64,000 nucleotides of DNA from the NCBI RefSeq assembly GCF_905220415.1, contig NC_059558.1, positions 2,430,501 through 2,494,500 on the forward strand. Direction: 5' to 3'. Every line of letters begins with the position of its first letter. The stretch's first letter is position 1. Positions 20,820-32,165 of this stretch are shown one piece after another. The notes below the pieces were generated by a model that worked only from the letters and a program-made list of their open reading frames with translations, had not been told where the DNA came from and searched no databases. A program made the translations under genes and the position numbers. Origin of the DNA: Colias croceus. Taxonomy: Eukaryota > Arthropoda > Insecta > Lepidoptera > Pieridae.

Positions 20820-21558
20820 AGATTTCTTATTACCTACATCTCTGTAGCAATATTATACCAACTTCAAACCTTACTACTGCTCTCTTACTTATTGACTCTT
20901 CTATAATGCAAAACACTATCTTAACCAGTAAGATATATATTTTATAAGCTTAGCCCTACCAACATGTGCAAATTATTTACAGGTTTAGTGGCAAAGACTT
21001 TCACACTAACAAACTTTTACATATAATATTAATGTGATTCTAATCCAACTTGTATAGTTTTTTTTTTACCTTGATTACAATTAAAATGAATTATGTGCAT
21101 GTCATTTAGTAGTATATAAATCGATCATAAGTACATATTCTTTATAATAATAGTGTATTTGATCGATAGTCGATACCTATAATGCCAAGGAATCATTTTT
21201 GACGCTGTAAGACAGTAAAGGCACAGATTAGAGAATAGTTACTTCGTAAGTACTAGTTAACTATTGATCTCCCGACTATATTTCTGTTTATACATATCAA
21301 TTCACTTAAAATAAAAAAAGACAAACTAAAAGAGAAATGAAACAACAAATTTCTAGGATGATCCAATACAAAGATAAAATATCACAAAGATACAAAGTAA
21401 GGCCATAGGTATAATAAAATGCTACGTTGTAGGTACACAGCAAAACACTAAAACTTCGAAACAAAGTAGTAAGGTAAATAGTGTATTGTAGCACTTATCC
21501 TACAGTTGATACTCCATACGTCAAAGTGTAAAGTAGTAAACAGGGCCGGACTTGACAA

Positions 21559-21763
21559 TCTATACTAATATTATAATAAAGAGGAAAGGTTTGTAATTAT
21601 GTATGTAACTATTTTTGTAACTATGTATGTATGGTTTTCACGCATAAACTCCTGGGCCGATTTTGATGAAATTTGGCACAGAAAATCTTTAGACTGAGAA
21701 AGAACATAGGCTACCTTTTATTGCGAAATGAGTACCACGGACGAAGCCGGGGCGGACCGCTAG
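21559..21763 (+). mobile_element. Helitron-like element, H4 5' module, short 3' end
   Basis: TCTATACTAATATTATAATAA start, GGAAAGGTTTGTAATTATG, end GAAGCCGGGGCGGACCGCTAG|T. It shares its whole 3' half with H2 elements such as 30595-30777. Confidence 0.65.
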
Positions 21764-21876
21764 TATTTAAATAAACTTTTACTTAAAATAACAACATTAT
21801 TGTTTTGTTACCAAATTTAATATAACGGCTAACATTTCGTTAGTAATATGAGTGCTACTAAAGATTGTATATTGTA

Positions 21877-22066
21877 CTAGCTATGCCCCGCGGTTTTACC
21901 CTTTTGCTCCGTAGTGGTCCTAAAGTGATGATATACATAGCTATAGCCTTCCTCAATCAATGGCCTATCTAACACTGAAAGAATTATGTAAGTCGGAGCA
22001 GTAGCTCCTGAGATTATCGTGTTAAAGCAAACAACAAACAAATTGTTCAGCTTTAAAGGTATTAGG
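21877..22066 (-). mobile_element. Helitron-like element, H1, diverged
   Basis: CTAGCTATGCCCCGCGGTTT at the low side; AGCTCCTGAGATTATCG and GTTCAGCTTTAAAGG toward the other end. Confidence 0.5.
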
Positions 22067-22095
22067 TAGTAAAGATTCCCAGTTAAATCAACTTA

Positions 22096-22308
22096 TCCTA
22101 CTAATATTATAAATGCAAAAGTTTGTATGGATGTTTGTTACTCTGTCACGTACAAACTACTGAATCGATTACAATGAAATTTAGCACACATATAGAGGGT
22201 AACTTGAATTAACACATAGGATAGTTTTTATCCCGGAAATCCCACGGGAACGGGAACTATGCGGGTTTTTCTTTGCAAATGCGGGCGAAGCCGCGGGCGG
22301 AAATCTAG
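22096..22308 (+). mobile_element. Helitron-like element, H3
   Basis: A|TCCTACTAATATTATAAATG start, CCCACGGGAACGGGAACT, hairpin GCGGGCGAAGCCGCGGGCGG and CTAG|T. Confidence 0.7.
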
Positions 22309-23944
22309 TGTTCAAATAATTATTGGAATTTGTAATTACCAATTCCAAACTCATATTTCTGGAATCTGAGAGCATGGGATAATATAATACAGTATTTATG
22401 GCCTCTCTTAACGTAATGTAAAACACTCTTTAGCTCATTTAAAATTTACACCTACCGTTTTATAGTGTAATAAAGATGTTTAATGTATTTAGACCTGTCT
22501 CCTTTTACCTTTACTAGAAGAAACCTTGGATTTGTTCGTATTATGCTTTTCTCAGTTATATTAAGCTATTTTAAACCTTCCTGTATACGAAAATTGGTTT
22601 TAAATCTTTCTGAGTAGCAAAACTGGTCGAAATGGTTATTAATATTAAATCAAAATTATAACTTGAGTTAAATATATATAATAATAATAAAGAAGAATAT
22701 TTAGAGAAATTCTGTTGTTTGTTGCGCTTTTAGTTAAAAATAATTAATTAAATTCTTCTGTATTCACATGCAGATAATTGATATCTACATTATACATATC
22801 GTATATACATCTCAGTTAATTTAAGGTGAACAGCTTACAAAATATGGCGATATTATTCAATACACGTATTCAAATATATTTTATTCCTCTAAATGTTATT
22901 CTGAAAAGAATCCATATTTCATGTTAACTTCTTACAGCTCTATCTTATCATTGATATTTCTAATTTATATATTTAAAGAAGAGAAAATGTTAAACTGATA
23001 TTATAACTCTTAAGTATACTCAAATGCACTTCTATTTCGTCCTCTTATCTTAGAATGTCAAGAACATATGAATTGATCTATGAATATGTCATAGACAGAC
23101 TAAGCTTCAAACTCTCGGAAAATTGTGATTTAAATCTGATTACAGTTTTTCACATTACAGTCATAGAGTGTGATATCAAAATATACTTGACCTTTTCCTT
23201 GTTCTTGAAAAGACCTTGTAGTACGAAATACTTATATATTATTATTAACTATTACTTTTTGTGGGCCCTTCTTTGTAGATACTGTTTTCAGAAGCGATAG
23301 TTAATATGTTTCCCCTATTATAACATTCCTAGAGGCCAAGTTTTTAGAAGTTATATTATAAAATAGATGGTTAGACTTTGAGTTTATTTCGCTGTTACAA
23401 AAATATAATTTCATCAATTTCCTTAATAATTCTAAGTCCCTAATTTCCAACGTCAAATCCGTCCCTGTTAAAACAATACTTGGGGCTTTGATCCGTCCGT
23501 TAGAGCACGTCCCACTGAATAACGGATAGAGCAATAAATCTCACAGATGTACGTCTGTAGGCGTTCGTACGTGAGCCAGATTTTCATAACTTGGAATTGA
23601 CACCTTGTCTGTTATGAACATATGGGTCAGGAATTTGGAATTACATTTATATCCAAGATTTTAAACAAGATAAGTGTATGATGGTGTATGGATGTTAGAT
23701 TGTATATTTGTTACTCTTTCACGTAAAGTATGGCATGTTCATGTAACTTATGTACCAATCAAAGTAATAACCCGTAAGCTCCAGAAATACATGCGTTTGC
23801 GGTTTGCCCGTAGGTTCGTTCGCATAGACGCATTTTGCATGTTCGCATGTTGACAAAATAATACAATGTAGGGTTTTTTGACTCACTCTCTCTACGAAAC
23901 TGATTTTGATTTTTTTTAACTAGAATTAGAAAATTACTCCAAAA
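22309..23944. other. Intergenic, no gene seen
   Basis: About 1.6 kb AT-rich DNA. A patch at ~23800-23860 repeats TTCGCAT / GCATG-like words without clear structure. Short ORFs have no recognisable features. Confidence 0.5.
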
Positions 23945-24156
23945 CTAGGTTTCCGCCCGCGGCTTCGCCCGCGTTTGCAAAGGAAAACCCGTATAGTTCC
24001 CGTTCCCGTGGGATTTCCGGGATAAAACTATCCTATGTGTTAATCCAAGTTACCCTCTATATGTGTGCTAAATTTCATTGTAATCGGTTCAGTAGTTTTT
24101 ACGTGAAAGATTAACAAACATCCATACAAACTTTCGCATTTATAATATTAGTAGGA
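23945..24156 (-). mobile_element. Helitron-like element, H3
   Basis: Near-copy of 22096-22308 in reverse: CTAGGTTTCCGCCCGCGGCT at the low end and GTAGGA at the high end. Confidence 0.65.
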
Positions 24157-24480
24157 TAATATTGCCTACGAGGAACTAGGTTAAGCAGCAAGTAAGTTGT
24201 ATATTAGTCTCCAGTGATTAAATTCTCATTTACCTTTACATTTACCTAATATCAAGCTTATGCCTTATTCGTAATGGATAAAGATTTAGATCTATTGAGG
24301 CTTTGTTTGTAACCTACTTATTTGAAGTAAAATCGATTTGTTATATGCATTATTCCATGTTAGATAAGGGTCACGGAATTTTTTATAACATGGTAGATAT
24401 TTTTAGCATCCTTATATATTCAATTTCTTACTCCTCCTTTTAAATTATCACAATATCTATTGTATGTTTAGTATTCCTAA

Positions 24481-24730
24481 TCCATACTAATACTATAATT
24501 GCGAAAGTAACTCTGTCTGACTGTCTGTTACTCAATCACGCCTTAACTACTGAATCAATTTGCATGAAATTTGGTATATTTTGTATGAGATATTTTGATA
24601 CCCGAGAAAGGACATAGGCTACTTTTTACCCCGGGACATAGGATAGGTTTTATTCCGGAAATCCCACGGGAACGGGAACTATGTGGGTTTTTCTTTGACT
24701 GCGCGGGCGAAGCCGCGGGCGGAAAGCTAG
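24481..24730 (+). mobile_element. Chimeric Helitron-like element, H2 5' module with H3-type 3' module
   Basis: TCCATACTAATACTATAATT start and H2 body, then CCCACGGGAACGGGAACT and GCGGGCGAAGCCGCGGGCGG / CTAG|T, as in H3. 44294-44537 has the same architecture in reverse. Confidence 0.7.
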
Positions 24731-26050
24731 TACTTAATAATACAATTGTACATTGTACAGTGTACTGTCTGCTTTAGAATTTTTTATTCAAACATAACTG
24801 TTAGTTTACTTTTTATAAATGAACGAATAATTGAGTTAACAGAAAAAAACGCAACTGCAAAAAGTTTTTAAAAACTTTTTTCGGCGATTTTATAAAAACA
24901 GACTTAGACTATGCTTAGAGAGTACTGAGAACTGTAGTTTTATACCTAATATAGCAGCAACTTTAGTATTAATATATTACCTATCTAGCTCGGAGTGCAC
25001 GAAATAATGATATTTCATACCGTAATGTATTTGAAATGTTATAAAGTGGAAATTATGCACATGTTAATGGAGCGTAGAGACACAATTTATTTTACTTTCA
25101 CGAAAGATTAACTTAATGTTGATGTTTTCTTTGCAAAATACGTAAGGTCAACAACCTTTAATACAATAACAAAATATTGTACTTATTACACCAAAATAAG
25201 TTTTTAAGGAATATAGAAAACCGACCACGTCGCTATTAACGAACCGCCGCGGCGTCTTTTTGCAATAACCCTAGGTATCATTGAATACCTAAGCATTACA
25301 ATGCTTTAAAACTCAATATTAAATTTATACCACATTGGCTTAGATTTTTACTAGATTTTTTTCCCAAATAATTATTTTATATGAAATTTCGGTTTTACAA
25401 TACGCACAAGTGACAAGATCTCTCGACCCTCAAAACCCCTATAAAGGTCATTGAATTACCCCACCCTTGAAAGTGCTCAAAGTTTTAATAAAAAAAGTAC
25501 ACGTGGCATTTTTTAATCAAAACTGGCTAAGTACAAAACAACATACAGACAGTACGTTGCAAAATGCTTGTGGATTAAAAAAATAAAGTCACAGATTAAA
25601 AATAAAGTCTCGTTGCTAATATACCTTTGGATTTGCTTTGATTTTTTAGTTTATCTTTCTCTGAGTTTTTATAAATTCGCGGTGAAACGAAAGAATTAAA
25701 AATAATTTATCTTGTACGATTTTTTATTAAACTTATAATATTAGATAAATGATTATGTCCTTTTAGTAATTATAATGGCGGATTATAACAAGGAGGTCCT
25801 AGGTTTATACAGGGAAGACCATGTCCGAAGTCTAACAAATAATAATATAGATTTCTAACCCGTAAAGAAAATCTAAGAAGAAAATCGATCAGTGAAACAG
25901 AAGGGCATACTTATTACTTAACATCCACCTTTCTAAACGCTACGGGAAAGCTCTATTTTTCATTAATCTTTAATACAAAATACTTCTTTTGAAACAACAA
26001 TATGAGCAACATAGCTCTCTATCTTACTCTCCCAATACCATCATAGTTAT
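24731..26050. other. Intergenic, no gene seen
   Basis: AT-rich. A decayed SINE remnant (AAAATCGATCAGTGAAACAG) lies near 25870-25905, related to the 3' part of the SINE at 8928. Confidence 0.4.
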
Positions 26051-26256
26051 TTACAACAAGTTTTTTTTTTTATGGTGTTTCTCAATGTTAGCCAGAAGGG
26101 TTTCTACGTTTTAACGCGTACGCGTGGGTGAACTGAAGGTTCACCCTGGTAGCGACATGCGCAAGGGCGTCCCACCTTGACAGGGATCTCGAACCTCGGC
26201 TCGGGCTGTCGCTTGAGGAGGACGGAAGGGCCCTAGTCGGACGTTACAACAAGTTT
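26051..26256 (-). mobile_element. Short poly(A)-tailed retroposon with 13-bp target-site duplication
   Basis: TTACAACAAGTTT at 26051-26063 and 26244-26256 encloses 180 bp. The element is GC-rich relative to its surroundings and ends, on the minus strand, in AACACCATAAAAAAA. It may be a SINE or the 3' stub of a LINE; no coding match was recognised. Confidence 0.7.
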
Positions 26257-27655
26257 ATAATCAAAATACTACTACGAATCAGCTACAGCCTACACTATAC
26301 AGAGAAAACTGTAAGCTTATTACTTACAGCAAGTTAAGAATCAAAATACTACAATACAAATCAGCACATACTGAGAAAACAAGCTAAACCCCAATAAAAC
26401 GACAAACTAAAGCGTTATAGTAGAACACAAAACGTGTTGTATATCTAAATAGAAATTGAACAATACAAGTCAATCTTGATATTGGTAATCTCCGAACCTA
26501 ACACGGTCCGTTCTCAGGGGAGGTTAATCAGAGCAATGTTTATTCGACTGGAGGTTTGCGAGTTAACCAGCCTGCGCCTGGCACGTGGGTTTCCTCGTGT
26601 TTATATTGACTCTATTGAATGTAGTTTTATGAATAAACCTAACGGCAAGGATACATTTTTAATAAGCAGCCCCTCTTTGAATGTATGTTTCATGAGTGGA
26701 ATTACTAACCGATCTTTCAGACTGCAGGTGATATGTCGGTCAGACCGCTTATAAGTCTTATGGTGACTTTTTCCGACTTCCCTCCATTAAGTAGGTTGCA
26801 TATTTAAAAGGTTTTTCTTTATATTATATTTTGAGTTTTGAGTTTTCGGCAAACTATTACAACACTTCGAGTCCTTACAATAGATTAAAGTAGTTGTTAG
26901 CATTATGGTTGCTTATCATTGCTTGAGACGTAATCTAATGAAATGTAGGTACATTCTAGCTGCTATCTTACCTTGGTAGAAGTTACATAATGTTATCATG
27001 AGTTATGACTTAATGTTACAGTTCTATGTAACATGGCATGTTAGCAATTTATTTTAAGAGATTTATTGCATTTAATTGCAATGTTATATTTTTAAACGCG
27101 AAGCAAAACATTAACAGTCAGAAGAAAAGCGTCTATTAAAAATATGTTGTAATTTAGATAAGAGATCATCATAATGCATTGAGTAAACTATAATTATCTA
27201 AGTAATAATATAAATGGTTTTATTGAGTAAAAAAATACATGAAATTTATATACATCATACGTAATTTTATTAATGAAGAAGTTGATAAGAAGTGTACAAA
27301 TTCAAATTAGGTATACTATTCATAATATGAAACACGAATACAGATTATATTTTTCTAAACTCAAATCTCCTTCCACAGATAACAAATTGGCCCGCTATTT
27401 TGTCTGTCAAATTAACGATATGTCAAGTCCCTTTTCCAAGGGAAAAGATTTCACTTGAAAATAGTAGCGGGAAACATTTCAAGAAGACTGATTTTGCTAA
27501 GAAATGATAAATGTTCTAATATTATAAGTCGTATCGTATAAAGCTGATAATCTGCGCTGCATGTTTTCCATGAAATCATATTATGCTGAATGATTATATT
27601 GTGCATTTCTACTGCTTATCTATAATTTTAATTTTAATATTTTTTTAGTCATATC
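26257..27655. other. Intergenic, no gene recognised
   Basis: Includes a 92-codon plus frame at 26476-26754 of higher GC than its surroundings, but with no recognisable domain, signal or splice context. Confidence 0.4.
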
Positions 27656-27722
27656 TCTAAGGCCGTGGTCGTCTAGTGGTTATAGCCTATAGGACCCTAC
27701 GTTCTGATTTTAACAAGGTACT
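27656..27722 (+). mobile_element. SINE head fragment (tRNA-like)
   Basis: GGCCGTGGTCGTCTAGTGGT plus TATAG is a box-A-like start of a lepidopteran tRNA-derived SINE; the B box has decayed and the tail is absent. Confidence 0.45.
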
Positions 27723-29452
27723 TGCTATAATAAAAGTCTTTAAATTTTAATCTGGCTTTTTACCTGTTTTTGCGCTGAAATATTGCGCTGTTAATGAAAA
27801 ACATCGGTACTAAGGTTGTCTCATTTATTATAATTTGTATACAAAATAAAAAAAAATATCTACTTTCTATCACATTTTTAATCACCAAAAAGTGTAATCA
27901 AGGAAAGCCTTTATTTGTAAAGTGTGCATTTTTTTACTAAGTATATGGATTTTGTAAAATATACAATTAACTATTTAAAAGCCATTTTACAATTTTCCAT
28001 ATCACGTAACAATATAGTTCTATAAAAATCTAGGTTAAACTTAATGCTCCATGAATTCACCCTGACCAACATGGCGTCGCCTAGCGGAAGAATTGTACAG
28101 AATTAGCATTCTACCTCATTAATATTACATGGAGTGACCAACTGATACGAAAGAATATTCTAGAATGAAAACAAGTGATGTAAGAATTTCATTGGGAAAA
28201 TGCATTTTCGGTTTTTGTATGTAATGTAACAAATAAATGTATAATCATAATGTAGTTTTATCAAATTTTTCTGGTACCTATCTACTTACTGATTTTTTTC
28301 TGTCTTCTCAACAAAACCATACCTAATACATATAATGCCCTAAATTAAAATTTTAAATGGCTAGGTTATCTTTTTCTTAACTTTTACGAAGTACGTGTTT
28401 TGCAGCTTGTCCGAAAAGGCTGTTTATTGGCTGAATATTATGTAACCAAAAATATCATAATACACAGATTGTAAACCAATTGATAATACAATTAATAATA
28501 AACACACATCGTAAAACTTCCTTCTCAAATCCATTTACAAGATTGCGAAAACTTATCCATCCTTCCCTGTTCCCAAAATATAAACACAAGAACCAAAGAA
28601 TTATTATAAAACTTTACCAATATACGAAAATAACCCTAAAATAGAATGAGACACACGTGTTGTCTATGACGGTATTTCTCTAATATATTATTCAGTGTAA
28701 CCTAAAAGCGGAACGATAAATTCTAGCTTGAAACTTGAAATAATGTATGAAATTTAACCTTTTTTGAAGGTAGGTAATTTGTAAAGGTTAAAAATAAAAC
28801 AACATTTATCGTATTGATTTTCCTGATCGTTTTTCTTGTACCGTATCTCCATAGATTATTTAAACGATATTGATTTGCTCTCTCATAGATAAATGGTAAA
28901 AATATATTACTAGCCACTCGTCCTAGCTTCGTCCGGGATAAAAAAATGCCTGTTACTGAAATGAACCTGAACCGTAATTATGAAACTTTTGAATGATAAA
29001 ACTACTTTGCAATTGGTCGAGTATAATTTGATTTTAATTGTTACAAAAAAAACGAAAATCTTTGCTCTACAATTTTTTATTAAGTACCTTATTTTACCCA
29101 CATATATTGGGAAAACTCAATATTCCTTATAGTATACAGGCTTGCCTAGTGTGGGTACTATAGGGAATCCTTTTTAATAAACATAGATTAAGCCAATATG
29201 TGTAAAGCGAGCAACGTCAAACTAAGTGTATCTGTGTAAAAACATTTGGTTTATAAATAAATATATTTTTCATTTTCATTTCATTTTTCAGTATAAGTTT
29301 TCATCTACCATCACCAATACGGCAAAACTTACCAAATCCGAAATTCAGCAGATCTTTTAAAAAATTTATTCAGTTTTTTAAGCGTAAAAACGTGACAGAT
29401 TGAATAACTATCACAATACTAATAGTATATCCAGACTAATAATTATATAACA
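27723..29452. other. Intergenic, no gene seen
   Basis: AT-rich. A fragment of a Helitron-like 3' end (CTAGCCACTCGTCCTAGCTT) lies at ~28911-28945. Confidence 0.45.
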
Positions 29453-29628
29453 CTAGCACATCGCCCGCTCTGTCTCAAACCTAATAAATTATATACTAAA
29501 ACCTTTCTATTGAATCACTCTATCTGTTAAAAAAACCGTGTCAAAATCCGTTGCGTAGTTTTAAAGATTTAAGCATACAAAGGAACATAGGGACAGAGAA
29601 AGCGACTTTGTTTTATACTATGTAGTGA
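29453..29628 (-). mobile_element. Helitron-like element, H5
   Basis: CTAGCACATCGCCCGCTCTG at the low end, complement of TCACTACATAG at 29628; part of the terminal hairpin is deleted. Confidence 0.6.
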
Positions 29629-29888
29629 TATAGGTATATTAAATATCATTAAGTAACATACAACGCATGAATTTCCCTGTGGATTTGAACACGTCATATA
29701 ATCAAATCAACATTACCCCAGCTATGTTAACTTCGATGATATAATTTATATAATGGTACGAGTAAAATAAAAATTACTGGGAAAAACTAGATCTATGTTT
29801 AAGGTAGAAAAGTAAAGGAAGAAAAATCAACGTTTTTTTTTACCAACGCAGTGCTTTATAATAAAACTCTATTTTTTTGTATAAGTAA

Positions 29889-30099
29889 CTAGCTGTTTCC
29901 CGCGGTTTCACCCGCATTGCTCCGCTCCTGTTGGTCTGAGCGTGATGTTATATAGCCTATAGCCTTCCTCGGTAAATGGGCTATCTAACACCGAAAGAAT
30001 TTTTCAAATCCAGTTGACCAGTAGTTCCCGAGATTAGCGCGTTCAAACAAACAATGCATCAAACAAACAAACTCTTCAGCTTTATAATATAAGTATAGA
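29889..30099 (-). mobile_element. Helitron-like element, H1
   Basis: CTAGCTGTTTCCCGCGGTTT at the low end; GTATAGA at the high end. The body carries a small insertion (CAATGCATCAAACAAAC). Confidence 0.65.
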
Positions 30100-30101
30100 T
30101 T

Positions 30102-30161
30102 AAAATTAGATACTCTATGGACATATCCAATAAAAATTAGATACTCTATGGACATATCAAT
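30102..30161 (+). repeat. Two-copy 30-bp tandem duplication
   Basis: AAAATTAGATACTCTATGGA plus CATATC is repeated once with a single-base difference, immediately next to the H1 element. Confidence 0.8.
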
Positions 30162-30594
30162 AAAAAGTACCCAAGCAAAACAATAATTTACCTCGATATT
30201 TATCTCCACGCCAATCACAGCTCTATGTCAAAAGCTTTTAATGCCACAGTCGATTGCACAGTTTCTGAATCAATAGATCCACTTTGCGGTCACGATTATT
30301 ATCCGAAATCATCGTGAAAGCGGTTTTTTCACGAAAATGGAGTTCATTTCTGTAGTCTTCGTTAATATTTTTTCGGCGTAATGAGGGCTTTTTGGTATTT
30401 ATAAGGCTTTGCCTTTCACGCGTTTAAAGTACTAGGCGCTCATAAATGAGGAAGAATTGAAATAAATATAATGTACGAGCTTTTCGCCCCGGCTTCGCCT
30501 GGGTAAAAAATTATACAATTTTTTATATTATTTACTTATAGTAACTACTTCGTGAATTGAATGATCTTATAATTTATACACTAATAAAACTTAA

Positions 30595-30777
30595 TCCATA
30601 CTAATATTATAAATGCGAAAGTAACTCTGTCTGTCTGTCTGTTACTCAATCACGCCTAAACTACTGAACCAATTTGCATGAAATTTGGTATGGAGATATT
30701 TTGATACCCGAGAAAGGACATAGGCTACCTTTTATTGCGAAATATGTACCACGAGCGAAGCCGGGGCGGACCACTAG
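30595..30777 (+). mobile_element. Helitron-like element, H2, short 3' end
   Basis: TCCATACTAATATTATAAAT start with (GTCT)n, end GAAGCCGGGGCGGACCACTAG|T. Well preserved. Confidence 0.7.
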
Positions 30778-31040
30778 TAATATTATAATCCTATAGCTTA
30801 AATGAGACTATCTTTCGTAGAAGAGCTGTGGTAGAGCATAATAAATAATTATAATGAGCGTCAAATATCGCCTTTGAACAATATTTTATTGTAAAACATT
30901 TCATAGCGTAATAATAATACTTTTCCACTTCTCAGTTTTTGCGTTATCTAAATATTTTATGTAACGGATCTTTATTGTCTTAATTTTGATATTTTTGGCA
31001 ATGATCTATCAGTAAAATATAATTGATTTTTAATTATTTA

Positions 31041-31218
31041 CTAGCGGTCCGCCGCGGCTTCGCCCGTGGTACATGTTTACGTTTTCTCTACATAAGATCC
31101 ATCCTCGTACTTCAAGAAATATAATTAAAAAAAGAATTATCGAAATCGGTTCAGCCGTTCTCGAGTTATGCGCTTACCAACACATTTTGCGATTCATTTT
31201 TATATATAAGATATAGAG
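31041..31218 (-). mobile_element. Helitron-like element, H8
   Basis: CTAGCGGTCCGCCGCGGCTT at the low end; complement of AAAATGAATCGCAAAATG near the other. Opposite-strand sister of 31521-31688. Confidence 0.6.
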
Positions 31219-31520
31219 ACTGGACTAAACTGTACTGAAATAAGACATTAAAAAAGGACATTGACTTCTTTTTGTCACAAAACACAACTAGAAAGAAATG
31301 ATAGGAATGTGTGTACCGCAATATTCTCACTAATTGACTATTAATATTTATTTGTTTGCTGGTTCATCTATCTTTCACTTCGCAAAGGAGAGAATATATT
31401 GTATGATTTTTGTATACTTAGAGAGATAAATACAAATAGATTGAGTGCTGTATACATTTTTTACCGCGGTAAAACATCTTATTCCCATATGAATTTCCAT
31501 TACCATTAAAATCTTTAGAA

Positions 31521-31688
31521 TCTATACTATAACAATTAAAAAATGAATCGCAAAACGTGTTGGTTTAGCGCATAAGTCGAGAACGGCTGAACAGTTTTCG
31601 TCAATTCTTTTTTTTTAAGTACGAGGATGGTTCCTACGGAGCGAAAACGTCAACATGTACCACGGACGAAGCCGGTGCAGGCCGCTAG
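31521..31688 (+). mobile_element. Helitron-like element, H8
   Basis: A|TCTATACTATAACAATTAAA start, AATCGCAAAACGTGTTGG, end GGTGCAGGCCGCTAG|T. About 300 bp from an inverted copy. Confidence 0.65.
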
Positions 31689-32165
31689 TTTTACATAAAA
31701 ACATGTATTTCATTGTCTAACGTTGTCAATAACTTTAACTTATTTGTCTTTATTTGTGGTAAAAAATGTCTCAGAACTTATAGTTTCCGTAATTCAATTA
31801 ACGCTACAAGGTTTTAGGTTTCTGCCAATTTTTCAGTATTTATGTGGCTCTATTGAAACAAATCCTACACGTTTTAATTGCTGTGACCTATAAAACATGA
31901 AAATAATTTCTTGCCTAACTTTGCTTTATAAATAAGAATTTATTCAAAGTATTAAAATGTCTTGAGAAAAATTAAAGGTGAAAGTTATTACAATCTTTTT
32001 TAATATTAACATTTATAAATAATATATAGACAAACCGGTTAATTTTCCCTGTCAGAATTTAGGTCCAGCGGTTTGGATTGTAGAGCGTGCCAAAAAATTA
32101 AACAAACATACATTAATATACATTCGAAAAACATAGTGTCGGATAATTATTATTTTTTGTTTCAG

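Noticed and set aside
24595..24777. Frame encoding an RERELCGFFFDCAGEAAGGK-like peptide, also at 44250-44456 and 53705-53908
   Set aside because: The similarity between the three comes from the shared Helitron-like 3' module, not from a protein family.
26476..26754. 92-codon plus-strand frame considered as a possible small gene or exon
   Set aside because: No recognisable domain, no convincing splice borders, and no repeat-independent support; left as intergenic.
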